Part shown: positions 21,119-29,358 of the stretch, in pieces
Layout: each line of letters starts with the position of its first letter
Position numbering within the stretch: the first letter of the stretch is position 1
Origin: an uncultured Marvinbryantia sp.
Lineage (GTDB): Bacteria > Bacillota > Clostridia > Lachnospirales > Lachnospiraceae
Reading direction: 5' to 3'
Assembly (NCBI GenBank): GCA_934408725.1
Contig: CAKRVB010000020.1
Span: 1-50,109, forward strand
Length of the DNA: 50,109 nucleotides
Notes under the pieces: generated by a model
What the model was told of the DNA's origin: nothing
Seen by the model: the letters and a program-made list of their open reading frames with translations, nothing else
Databases searched by the model: none
Translations under genes and position numbers: made by a program

Positions 21119-21490
21119 TTACTTTTCTTCCTTCTCCTGGAACTCGCTCTGCTCCAGAACCTTTATCGCTTCTTCCTGAGTGAAGCCAAGCTGCTTCATC
21201 CCCTCCAGGAATTCATAAATCAGTGTTCCCGCCATCTCTCTCTTCATATTCTTCACCTTCTCCGGATCCTGTGTCACAAATGTTCCCATACCTCGTCTGG
21301 TAAAACAGACATCTTCCATCTCCAGTTCCCTGTATACTCTGCTGACGGTATTCGGATTAATCGTATAGGCTACCGCCAGTTCTCTCACAGACGGAAGCTT
21401 CGCCCCAAGATCCAGCTTACCCGTCACGATGTCCCGCTTAATCGCATTCGCCACCTGCAGATAAATCGGTAATGCCGGATTATATTCCAT
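21119..21490 (-). CDS. ytrA: GntR-family regulator, YtrA type
   Basis: 123 residues: winged helix (PIYLQVANAIKRDIVTGKLD, LPSVRELAVAYTINPNTVSRVYRELE) and a short C-terminal helical dimerisation tail, the YtrA subfamily layout. It is the first gene of a GntR-ATPase-permease operon, which such regulators repress until an inducer is met. The promoter at 21534-21562 contains TAGTGTACTA, close to the AGTGTA-type half-site described for YtrA, so autoregulation is likely. The symbol is given by family and layout. Confidence 0.88.
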   Translation of the reverse strand: MEYNPALPIYLQVANAIKRDIVTGKLDLGAKLPSVRELAVAYTINPNTVSRVYRELEMEDVCFTRRGMGTFVTQDPEKVKNMKREMAGTLIYEFLEGMKQLGFTQEEAIKVLEQSEFQEKEEK

Positions 21491-21533
21491 GGTGCCCTCC
21501 TTTTCATTTCTTTTGTATTACTGTTATAGTTGA

Positions 21534-21562
21534 ATAGTACACTAGTATTTTAGTTTTGTCAA
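21534..21562 (-). promoter_or_regulatory. Promoter of the ytr-like operon
   Basis: Minus strand: TTGACA (21562-21557), 17-base spacer, TACTAT (21539-21534). The spacer end and -10 hold TAGTGTACTA, a candidate YtrA site. Confidence 0.8.
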
Positions 21563-21576
21563 CACTTTTTTCGCCA

Positions 21577-21624
21577 TAAAAAAAGACAGCCTGTTTTTCA
21601 TCGAAACAAACTGTCTTTCATTTT
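21577..21624 (-). terminator. Intrinsic terminator after the RpiR gene
   Basis: On the minus strand GAAAGACAG...CTGTC pairs and is followed by TTTTTTT, 30 bases past the RpiR stop and before the ytr promoter. Confidence 0.75.
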
Positions 21625-21651
21625 CTATTTTTCATTGATATATTCCGTATC

Positions 21652-22509
21652 TTACTCTCTGCCAACTGCCTTCGGCATAACACCTTTTTCTTCTGCAGAA
21701 GGACTCTCTGATGCCATCTCTGCCTCCAGCAATTCCTGATTTACCATAAAGTTCAGAACCGTGTCTACGATCACATATTCATTAAAATAAGAATATCCAT
21801 TGTAAAAATCAAAGGTCTCCTGTCTGACACTGCTGTTCAACACATAGTCTGCCAGCTTGGCTACTCCACTTTTCAGACTCGCTGTGATCGCAATCACCTT
21901 CATATCCTTTCCCTTTGCAATGGTCATACCATCAATCACTCTTTTGGAGATTCCTGACTTGGAGATCGCTACTACTACTTCATCTTCATTGGCCAGATTG
22001 ATATGACTGATGCTGTATTCCGGAAGCTCCGAATAGGTGCAGCGGATACCCAGACGTTCCAGACGAAATCCCATATAACGGGATACATTGGTGGCATTGC
22101 CGCAGGCAATCAGATGTACCATCGGCGCATTCTTCAGTACTTCCAGCACTTCTCTCAGCTGCCCCAGATCCAGGCGTTTTCCAATCGCCAGTACACTGTC
22201 CGCCAGCTCTTCCACGTAACTTCCAAATGCATCGCCGCTTTTCTTCACCCTATGCTGCTTTTTCCCCAGATCTCTGGACAACAGAAGCCGGAACTGATAA
22301 TATCCCTCATATCCCAGATGATGGCACAAACGCACAATCGTCGCCACACTGACATCACTTTTCTTGGCCAGATCTGCCACATTATAGTTCACTACGTTCT
22401 GTGGCTTTTTTAAAATAGCATCCACAACCTTCTTCTCAGCCGGGAACAGTTCCATATATTTTTCATTGATAACTTCCAGGACTTCTTCATCCTCTATATT
22501 TTTTTTCAT
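21652..22509 (-). CDS. RpiR/MurR-family transcriptional regulator with SIS domain
   Basis: 285 residues: N-terminal helix-turn-helix (about 15-95; VADLAKKSDVSVATIVRLCHHLGYEGYYQF) and a C-terminal SIS sugar-phosphate isomerase-like domain (about 125-260; HLIACGNATNVSRYMGFRLERLG and VAISKSGISK), which binds a phosphosugar effector. It lies downstream of the aldolase behind a terminator and most likely controls the ABC/kinase/aldolase operon; the 18-bp palindrome at 29041-29058 is a candidate site. It may have its own weak promoter in 22510-22585. Confidence 0.92.
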   Translation of the reverse strand: MKKNIEDEEVLEVINEKYMELFPAEKKVVDAILKKPQNVVNYNVADLAKKSDVSVATIVRLCHHLGYEGYYQFRLLLSRDLGKKQHRVKKSGDAFGSYVEELADSVLAIGKRLDLGQLREVLEVLKNAPMVHLIACGNATNVSRYMGFRLERLGIRCTYSELPEYSISHINLANEDEVVVAISKSGISKRVIDGMTIAKGKDMKVIAITASLKSGVAKLADYVLNSSVRQETFDFYNGYSYFNEYVIVDTVLNFMVNQELLEAEMASESPSAEEKGVMPKAVGRE

Positions 22510-22585
22510 CGTTTTGATCCTTTCAGGGAAATATGTTATGCGTCCGTCACCGCCCGTCTGTACTTATATACCAGTAATTATAACA

Positions 22586-22624
22586 AAAACTGGAAGAAAT
22601 CATAAGTAACTTTCTTCCAGTTTT
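22586..22624 (-). terminator. Intrinsic terminator after the aldolase gene
   Basis: AAAACTGGAAGAAA pairs perfectly with TTTCTTCCAGTTTT; on the minus strand TTTTTG follows. It ends the binding-protein-to-aldolase operon. Confidence 0.8.
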
Positions 22625-22666
22625 CGTGTTTTATCTTATGAATTTTTCAAGATTTTTCTACAATTA

Positions 22667-23530
22667 TTAGTACAGTACAGCTTTTCCTGTTGTCTGGAAG
22701 AGGTCAAGTTTATGTTTTACAACTTCTTTCATAGCTTCCATACATGGAGGTTCGATATCACCCGGCTCTCTTAATCCTTTGTCCAGAAGCACTTCACGCA
22801 TCTTTGTGAAGTAAGCAGCTTTGATATCAGAAGAAATGTTGATCTTGCAGATACCAAGTGTTACAGATTCGCCGATTTCTTTATCTGGGTTGTTAGATCC
22901 GCCATGAAGAACCAGAGGTACATTTACTTTTGCTTCGATCTCTTTCAGGATATCCAGTTTCAGTTCTGGTTTCATGCCTGCCGGATACAGTCCATGGCAG
23001 GTTCCGATTGCAACTGCAAGAGTATCTACGCCGGTAGCTTCTACGAATTTTACTGCATCATCAGGATCTGTGTAGATAATCTGAGCTGCTCCGCCTTCCA
23101 GATCATCAGGGTTTGTAGAACCGATGGTTCCCAGTTCTGCTTCTACAGATACGTTAACCGGATGAGCTGCTTCTACTACTTTCTTAGCGCCTGCGATGTT
23201 TTCTTCAAATGGAAGAGATGCTCCATCAAACATAACAGATGTGAAACCACACTGGATTGCTTCGATGATGGTTCCAAAGTTACTGCAGTGATCCAGATGG
23301 ATACAAACAGGTACTTTAGATTTCAGAGCACGCTGTCTGATAGCTCCTACCATGTCAGGACCTTCAAATGCCAGTTCATCTGGATGAATTTCAATGATTA
23401 CAGGTGAATTGGTAGCTTCACATTCATCCATGATTCCCAGGAACATGGACCAGTCTGCTACGTTAAATGCAGGAATTGCAAATTTGTGTTCCTTTGCTAC
23501 TGCTAAGATTTCTTTCATGTTGTATAACAT
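22667..23530 (-). CDS. Class II (zinc) ketose-bisphosphate aldolase, GatY/KbaY/FbaA family
   Basis: Splits a ketose 1,6-bisphosphate into dihydroxyacetone phosphate and an aldehyde phosphate; cytoplasmic. The 287 residues contain the zinc ligands in CIHLDHC, GTCHGLYP and VLHGGSNN, the EAELGTIG segment and the KINISSDI phosphate site. The ATG has GAGGAGG upstream. It follows the ADP-kinase-like gene by 58 bases and is last before the terminator. Together with two kinases it implies an imported ketose (or a sugar turned into one) being phosphorylated and cleaved. Fructose- versus tagatose-type stereospecificity cannot be told here. Confidence 0.92.
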   Translation of the reverse strand: MLYNMKEILAVAKEHKFAIPAFNVADWSMFLGIMDECEATNSPVIIEIHPDELAFEGPDMVGAIRQRALKSKVPVCIHLDHCSNFGTIIEAIQCGFTSVMFDGASLPFEENIAGAKKVVEAAHPVNVSVEAELGTIGSTNPDDLEGGAAQIIYTDPDDAVKFVEATGVDTLAVAIGTCHGLYPAGMKPELKLDILKEIEAKVNVPLVLHGGSNNPDKEIGESVTLGICKINISSDIKAAYFTKMREVLLDKGLREPGDIEPPCMEAMKEVVKHKLDLFQTTGKAVLY

Positions 23531-23588
23531 TTTCTTTTCCTCCTCATAGAAAAAAGTTTATATTGTCGTTACCGTAAAGTGGGATGTA

Positions 23589-24905
23589 TTAAAAACACAT
23601 CTGCACACCTCCGGTAAACGAATCACCTAAGCCAATGGTGTATTTTGGTTTGTCAATGTATCTTGTTGGGACCAAAATCACACGGTCGCGATATTCGCTG
23701 TTACGAATCTTTTCGCGATATTCACATCCTTTCGGACTGAGATCCAGTTTTAATACATCCTGAATCTGCTCTGCTGTTCCATATCCTCCGGCTGATGCTT
23801 TTGCTGTCGCCAGGATATTGCCATACATCAGGCCACTTTCGATGTCAGCCTTCAGTGGCTTGCCAACGTACATTGCATAATCTTTGGTATGTACGATGAT
23901 ACCATAAGTAATATCAAACTTCTGGATCAGATACTCTACCCCCTGGATGCAGGACTCAATATCATCAATATCAATCTCCATACCATACATCTCGTTCAGG
24001 GTATACTGGAGTTCCTCTTCGTTCATGCTTAAAATATCCACAAATGGATAGACCGTCTCAATACACAATTTGCGGATTGCATAGCTGTGATAATGTGCGT
24101 CTTCAAAATAAACAATTCCTTCCGGATTGTTTTTATGATAACGCTCCACATGACCTTTCAGATACTTCAGACGTTCTTTTAAGATCTCAATATCCAGAAT
24201 GCTGTTGAAACTGGATAACACATTTGTGCTGACCTGATCTGCGTGATTCTCGATCCATTCAAAATACGGTGTCCAGAACGGAAGCGTCTCATTGACGGTA
24301 TTCTTTGTAAGAATCAGTCGGTTAGAACATGGAATCGGAATAGCCTGATCGCCAAGCCGAATCACATCTCCTTTTTTAAACTGAATAATAAAGTGGCACT
24401 CCTGCGGGTTCTTACCCGGCATTTTCTCTGCACCACCCAGGGTGCCATCTTCCAGTGCAACACGCACATACGGTGATACCAGCTGATCGCACACTTCTTT
24501 GGAATCATCCGTCAGATGTACGATGGACGGTCCGCCGATCATAGCAAGTGCCAGAGCAGCCTGTACGGCTGTACCTCCCATGCCATTCTTATAGGCAAAT
24601 GTTTCTTTTACCAGCTCCGGATCCTGAATATCTACCTCACCGCCGATTCCATTGATGCAGTAATATACGACAGATTCCAGCAGTTCTTTCTGATTGGTGA
24701 TCATATCAGCCACTTTCATCTGGGTCAGGTCTGCACCCTGCATTGTTGCTGCCAGCAGCTCATTCAGTTTTTCTACCTGAAAATCGCAGAGAATATCCAG
24801 ATTACTGGTATAACCCATTGCAGTGTAAATACCTTTTTCAGAACGTTTTTTGATCTGTTCTGTCAGAGATTCAAATGCCTGATCATATTTTTGTCTGAAT
24901 TCCAT
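23589..24905 (-). CDS. ADP-dependent phosphofructokinase/glucokinase-family protein
   Basis: 438 residues resembling the ADP_PFK_GK family, known mainly from archaea and eukaryotes, which phosphorylates hexoses using ADP. Visible signs: substrate-side KNGMGGTAVQAALALAMIGG, the central YFEDAHYHS and VDILSMNEEEL, and a terminal GLGDSFTGG with the catalytic Asp near residue 428. The start at 24905 has AGAGGGA upstream and overlaps the preceding PfkB gene by 23 bases; the longer frame to 25070 lies inside that gene. Neighbours are a PfkB kinase and an aldolase. Whether it uses ADP or ATP, and on which sugar, is not visible. Confidence 0.8.
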   Translation of the reverse strand: MEFRQKYDQAFESLTEQIKKRSEKGIYTAMGYTSNLDILCDFQVEKLNELLAATMQGADLTQMKVADMITNQKELLESVVYYCINGIGGEVDIQDPELVKETFAYKNGMGGTAVQAALALAMIGGPSIVHLTDDSKEVCDQLVSPYVRVALEDGTLGGAEKMPGKNPQECHFIIQFKKGDVIRLGDQAIPIPCSNRLILTKNTVNETLPFWTPYFEWIENHADQVSTNVLSSFNSILDIEILKERLKYLKGHVERYHKNNPEGIVYFEDAHYHSYAIRKLCIETVYPFVDILSMNEEELQYTLNEMYGMEIDIDDIESCIQGVEYLIQKFDITYGIIVHTKDYAMYVGKPLKADIESGLMYGNILATAKASAGGYGTAEQIQDVLKLDLSPKGCEYREKIRNSEYRDRVILVPTRYIDKPKYTIGLGDSFTGGVQMCF

Positions 24906-25857
24906 TGTCTGTTCCCTCTTCTGAATCTTTGATAAACTGAAGTACTGTTTCATAATCCGGAACTGCTGTACTCGGTCCGACAGCAGAGATACCGAATGCA
25001 GATACCGCACTTCCAAATTTTCCACATTCTTCCATGGATAATCCATTCGAATATGCGTATAAAAATCCACCCATAAAGCAATCTCCTGCTCCGGTTGTAT
25101 CGACTACCGGCTTGCCCTTATACGGCTTCCTGTAGATCGTTTCTTTAAAATCTGTCAGTACACAACCTTCTGCGCCCAGCTTAATCCCGAATACTTTCAA
25201 CGGAAACTGGCGGAATGCTTCGATAATATCTTCTACTTTTTCTTTCTGTGCAAGATAACTTGCCTCTTCATAACTTGGTATGAATATATCTGTATGCTGC
25301 AGCGTCTGTCTGAGCAGGTTCATCTTGCAGCTTTCGCTGTCCGTAACCGCCACAGACGCATCCATTGCAGTGATTTTTCCTTCTTTGTGTGCTCTCTGGA
25401 ATAATGCGCTGATCTCCTGATCATTCATTCCTTCCATTGCCAGAGCACTTCCCATAAATAGAATATCCGCTTTCTGAATCTGTTCATCCGTCACGTCCGT
25501 ATTTTTTAGCAGTTTATTGATTTCACTGTCTACCAGAAAATGACGCTGACCATTCTCTTCAATCAGCTGATAGGATGTGGCCGTTGCATAATTCTCTTCC
25601 ACCGTGACCGCCTCTGCGCAAACTCCGTTTTTCTCCAGTTCGCTTAAGACAAACTTCCCACATGCATCATTTCCTACTTTTGCATTCAGCTCCACTTCTG
25701 CGCCCATCTTCGCCAGCACCACTGCTACCGTCAGCGCATCGCCACCGGTATGCATCTCTACTTTACGAATCTGGTAATTATCCAGTTCCATAATATTGGC
25801 CGGACAGGGACGTAATGGGATATCACAGAATGCCATTCCAACTGATAAAATACTCAT
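24883..25857 (-). CDS. PfkB-family sugar kinase
   Basis: 324 residues, ribokinase fold. Substrate motif HTGGDALTVAVVLAKMGAEV near the N-terminus and the catalytic VVDTTGAGDCFMGGFLYAY near residues 255-275. The ATG has AGGAGTC upstream. It follows the permeases by 13 bases and overlaps the ADP-kinase-like gene, so the two kinases are made together. Likely phosphorylates the sugar entering through the adjacent importer. Confidence 0.92.
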   Translation of the reverse strand: MSILSVGMAFCDIPLRPCPANIMELDNYQIRKVEMHTGGDALTVAVVLAKMGAEVELNAKVGNDACGKFVLSELEKNGVCAEAVTVEENYATATSYQLIEENGQRHFLVDSEINKLLKNTDVTDEQIQKADILFMGSALAMEGMNDQEISALFQRAHKEGKITAMDASVAVTDSESCKMNLLRQTLQHTDIFIPSYEEASYLAQKEKVEDIIEAFRQFPLKVFGIKLGAEGCVLTDFKETIYRKPYKGKPVVDTTGAGDCFMGGFLYAYSNGLSMEECGKFGSAVSAFGISAVGPSTAVPDYETVLQFIKDSEEGTDNGIQTKI

Positions 25858-25870
25858 AGTGACTCCTTTT

Positions 25871-26707
25871 CTAGTTCTTTACAGAACCTGCAGTCATACC
25901 TGCGATGAAATATCTCTGGAAGAACAGGAATAAGAACAGGATCGGCAGAGAACCAAGTACGCTCATTGCCATCATCTGATTCCATTCATAAGCATGCTGT
26001 CCCATCAGGAGGTTGATTCCAACAGGTACGGTACGCATCTCATTGGTCTTGGTTAATGCCAGTGCAAACAGGTATTCATTCCAGGACTGCATGAATGTGT
26101 ACATTCCTACAGATACCAGTCCAGGTACTGCGGTTGGCACCAGAATCTTCCACAGTGCGGTCCATCTGGAACCGCCATCTATCATAACGGCTTCATCCAG
26201 ATCCTTTGGCAGAGTATTCATATATCCGGTTACCATCAGAATACAATACGGAAGTGTAAATACCATATAGGTAAGTACCAGTGCCCAGTATGTATTGTAT
26301 AATTTCAGTGTTACGATCAGGCTCAGGTACGGGATCAGCAGTGTGATTGGCGGTACTGCCTGAATCGCTACAATAACAGTGTTGATTAATTTTTTTCCAG
26401 GGAAATTGAAACGGCTGAATGCATAAGAGGCCATGATTCCTATGATCAGTGTAACAATTACCACTAATGCTGCGATTACATAACTGTTAAGGAAGAACCT
26501 TAACTGTTCCGGATTTGTCAGAATTTTGCCATATGCTGAAAGGCTGAAATTCTTTGAAATCCATGTAGGAGGCCATGTGAAAATCTCTGCATTTCCCTTA
26601 AACGAGTTCGAGAACATCCACACTACCGGAAAGCCGGCCCATATGGCTCCTATAATAAGAACAATAAATACCAGAATCTGTACAGATTTCTTTTTCTTTC
26701 CAACCAT
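25871..26707 (-). CDS. Carbohydrate ABC transporter permease, MalG type
   Basis: 278 residues, six hydrophobic segments, EAA loop DEAVMIDGGSRWTALWKILVP. ATG with CGGAGGA upstream, two bases after the stop of the partner permease. Second membrane subunit of the importer served by the binding protein at 27671. No ATPase gene in this operon either. Confidence 0.93.
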   Translation of the reverse strand: MVGKKKKSVQILVFIVLIIGAIWAGFPVVWMFSNSFKGNAEIFTWPPTWISKNFSLSAYGKILTNPEQLRFFLNSYVIAALVVIVTLIIGIMASYAFSRFNFPGKKLINTVIVAIQAVPPITLLIPYLSLIVTLKLYNTYWALVLTYMVFTLPYCILMVTGYMNTLPKDLDEAVMIDGGSRWTALWKILVPTAVPGLVSVGMYTFMQSWNEYLFALALTKTNEMRTVPVGINLLMGQHAYEWNQMMAMSVLGSLPILFLFLFFQRYFIAGMTAGSVKN

Positions 26708-26709
26708 GT

Positions 26710-27609
26710 CTAGTCCTCCGATCTCTGTTGTCTGACATACAGCACACCAACGATAGAGCAGACAATCAGTAACAATACGGCACCGGTAGATGCTGTGGAA
26801 TACTGATATTTTGTAAATGCCTGTTTATAAATATAGGTGCTGACTGTCTCTGTTGCGTTTACAGGACCGCCTCCTGTGGTCATCCAGATCAATGCGAACT
26901 GCTGCAGTGTCCAGACGAAGTCCAGCATAAGAAGACTGATCAGAATCGGTTTTAACTGAGGCAGTGTAATTCTCAGGTATGTCTGGATGGTATTGGCACC
27001 GTCCAGTGAAGATGCCTCATAAAGATCTGTGGAGATACCCTGTAATCCGGCAAGAATACTGATCATGTAGAATGGATATCCAGACCAGATATTAATCAGA
27101 GTAACAGCCTGTAATGCAATACTTCTGGTTGCCAGAAAAGAAACCTTGTCACTCGTAATATGAAGCGTCATCATCAAGTAGTTCAGAACACCACTCGGAT
27201 CCAGCATCATTCTCCAGAGAATGGCTATAACGGATGCCGTAAACATCCACGGTAATGCATAAATCACACGGAAAATACCTTTTGTCTTATTTCCAAGATA
27301 TCTGGTATTTAATACCAGTGCGAATACCATACCGATTACCAGATGTGCCACCATACTGACAATAACAAAAAATAATGTATTACTGATTGCATTCCAGAAG
27401 TTCTTATCATGAAGTACGGTTGCATAATTTTTCAACCCTACGAATACCGGGTTCTTATTCACAATTACGTTGTCAAAAAAAGAATATCCGATAACCATAA
27501 TGACCGGTATTACCAGCAAAATGAACAGAAGGATAATTGTTGGAAGAAGATAACCGTATGGAGTCAGTTTCTTTTTTAACACTTGTTTGTCATTACAGAC
27601 ATTTGCCAA
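26710..27609 (-). CDS. Carbohydrate ABC transporter permease, MalF type
   Basis: About 299 residues with six membrane segments and EAA loop YEASSLDGANTIQTYLRITLP. A GTG at 27618 would overlap the GGAG site, so I prefer the TTG at 27609, which puts AAAGGAG eight bases upstream. It is preceded by a very stable hairpin (27631-27661) after the binding-protein gene. Confidence 0.9.
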   Translation of the reverse strand: MANVCNDKQVLKKKLTPYGYLLPTIILLFILLVIPVIMVIGYSFFDNVIVNKNPVFVGLKNYATVLHDKNFWNAISNTLFFVIVSMVAHLVIGMVFALVLNTRYLGNKTKGIFRVIYALPWMFTASVIAILWRMMLDPSGVLNYLMMTLHITSDKVSFLATRSIALQAVTLINIWSGYPFYMISILAGLQGISTDLYEASSLDGANTIQTYLRITLPQLKPILISLLMLDFVWTLQQFALIWMTTGGGPVNATETVSTYIYKQAFTKYQYSTASTGAVLLLIVCSIVGVLYVRQQRSED

Positions 27610-27630
27610 TTTTTTCACTCCTTTTCAAGT

Positions 27631-27661
27631 AACAGGGCTGTACTTTTCGTACAGCCCTGTT
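27631..27661. promoter_or_regulatory. Stable intercistronic hairpin, binding protein / permease
   Basis: AACAGGGCTGTAC and GTACAGCCCTGTT pair perfectly around a short A-rich loop (minus strand GAAAA). No T-tract follows on the minus strand, so it is better read as an mRNA-stabilising or processing structure than as a terminator. It gives the binding protein its own protected 3' end. Confidence 0.65.
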
Positions 27662-27670
27662 ATCAAATTC

Positions 27671-28930
27671 TTACTGATTGTAAGCTGCTTCCCATGCTTC
27701 CTGTGTAGCACTGAGCATTTCATCAACAGATGCTGTATCGCCATCAATGTAAAGAACAAGCTGTTCGTTCATGCTTCTCATCAGGTCTTCTGCTGTAGGT
27801 GCGCCTGTGAATTCATTGATTGCATAACCTTCGCTGAAGATTTCGAATGCTTTCTGGAACAGTTCATCGTTGGATGAGTAGTCCGGTTCAGCTGTGGAGT
27901 TACCTGGGAATGCATTAGCAAGCTGAGCAAGTTTTGCATTTACTTCAGGGCTCATCAGATATTCTACAAACTGCATTGCTGCTTCTTTGTTTTCGCAGTT
28001 ATCTGCAATACCGATACCCCAGTTAGCTACGTCCATACCACTCTTGTCTGAATAGTCATCCATAACTGGCATGTTAGCAAATGTGAAGTTCAGATCCGGG
28101 CTTTCTGTCTTAATGGTTGTCAGGTGAGAAATACCATCTACCATGAATGCAAGACGTCCGTTTTCGAACTCATTTACCATATCCTGTTCTTTCATTGCTT
28201 CAGCACCATCGGAAAGATATCCTTTATCTTTCATAGTCTTAACCATGTCTACTAACTGAGCAAGCTTGTCATTGTCTGTCAGAGCCGGTTTGCCATCCTG
28301 AAGGAGATTTCCGCCTGAAGCCCACAGCCATGAGCTGAACTGGTTCTGGATACCATTCGGTGCTTCTGTAGAAAGCGGAATAGCGTAAGCTGCTTTGTCT
28401 GTGTTGGTTGTGATCTTGTCACATGCATCCAGGAACTCTGTCCATGTAGTAGGAATTTCTTCTACTCCGGCTTCTTCCAGGATATCTGTATTTACAAACA
28501 GTGGATATGCAAAGTTAACAACTGGGATCATATATGTATTTCCTTCATATTTGATCTGGTCAGATAACTGAGAATCATCATATCCGTCTGCTTCCATCAG
28601 CTCTGTCAGGTTTGCGATAGATCCCTGTTTTGCAAAGTCATATACCCAGGATCCGTCAAGACCAACAACGTCTGCCATAGTGCCTGCTGCTGCACCTGCT
28701 GCGATCTGTGTCTTGGTGTCTGCATATGGGTTGCTCAGAAGATCAATCTTCACGCCTGTCTCTTCTGTAAATCCATCACAGATTTCCTGTAATGCACCAT
28801 CTGGAAGTTCTACTCCCCACCACTGCTGGAACTCTAATGTAGTATCATCTGCGGATACTGCTGCTCCAAGAGCCATAGCTGCGATTGCTGATAAGATGAT
28901 GCCACGTGTAACTAAATTACTTCGTCTCAT
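27671..28930 (-). CDS. Extracellular sugar-binding protein of second ABC importer (no lipobox)
   Basis: 419 residues, family-1 solute-binding fold (LEFQQWWGVELPDGALQEI near the N-terminus, then typical PVVNFAYPLFVNTDILEEAG). The signal peptide is RRSNLVTRGIILSAIAAMAL with cleavage near VSADD; as in the first system there is no lipobox cysteine. ATG with GGAGGG upstream. First gene of the operon that runs through two permeases, PfkB kinase, ADP-kinase-like protein and aldolase. Confidence 0.92.
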   Translation of the reverse strand: MRRSNLVTRGIILSAIAAMALGAAVSADDTTLEFQQWWGVELPDGALQEICDGFTEETGVKIDLLSNPYADTKTQIAAGAAAGTMADVVGLDGSWVYDFAKQGSIANLTELMEADGYDDSQLSDQIKYEGNTYMIPVVNFAYPLFVNTDILEEAGVEEIPTTWTEFLDACDKITTNTDKAAYAIPLSTEAPNGIQNQFSSWLWASGGNLLQDGKPALTDNDKLAQLVDMVKTMKDKGYLSDGAEAMKEQDMVNEFENGRLAFMVDGISHLTTIKTESPDLNFTFANMPVMDDYSDKSGMDVANWGIGIADNCENKEAAMQFVEYLMSPEVNAKLAQLANAFPGNSTAEPDYSSNDELFQKAFEIFSEGYAINEFTGAPTAEDLMRSMNEQLVLYIDGDTASVDEMLSATQEAWEAAYNQ

Positions 28931-29035
28931 GTTCTTTACCCTCCATACATTTAAATTTTTTAAACATTTCGACCATTTTTGTATAAATAGCTTCTTTTTT
29001 CTTGAGCATTTATACCAGTTCTTTGTTGTAATTAC

Positions 29036-29063
29036 ATTATAAAATAAAATTTTATTTTGTCAA
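29036..29063 (-). promoter_or_regulatory. Near-consensus promoter with 18-bp palindrome, second sugar operon
   Basis: Minus strand: TTGACA (29063-29058), 16-base spacer, TATAAT (29041-29036). The spacer is almost filled by a perfect palindrome AAAATAAAATTTTATTTT (29041-29058), a natural place for a repressor. The leader to the ATG at 28930 is about 100 bases. Confidence 0.8.
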
Positions 29064-29181
29064 TATGTATGTAATATAATTTCACGAATCATCATTTTAT
29101 ACAATTTGACGTAATGATTTTTGTTTACTTTTTCATGTCTTGTTTTCTTGCACTATTCTATATACTGATTCATTCTGCTTC

Positions 29182-29218
29182 TACCCCGGAAATACTGATT
29201 CTTGCTGTTTCCGGGGTA
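29182..29218. promoter_or_regulatory. 11-bp inverted repeat with overlapping direct repeat
   Basis: TACCCCGGAAA and TTTCCGGGGTA are perfect inverted repeats 15 bases apart. ATACTGATTC occurs at 29162 and 29192, once inside the loop. No T-tract. It lies between the divergent promoters in the 28931-29358 gap. Confidence 0.4.
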
Positions 29219-29250
29219 CCATAGCGGGAATCGGCGCCAAATAAAATATT

Positions 29251-29279
29251 TTGCATATGCACTTTCTTTGTAGTATAAT
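29251..29279 (+). promoter_or_regulatory. Promoter of the DUF975/phosphoesterase pair
   Basis: TTGCAT (29251-29256), 17-base spacer, TATAAT (29274-29279), about 80 bases before the start codon. Confidence 0.7.
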
Positions 29280-29358
29280 GATACGAATATTGAGCAGAAA
29301 CCTGCCTCTCGGAGACATTCTTCTGATTCAACACAAGATTATATGGAGGTTTACAGAT

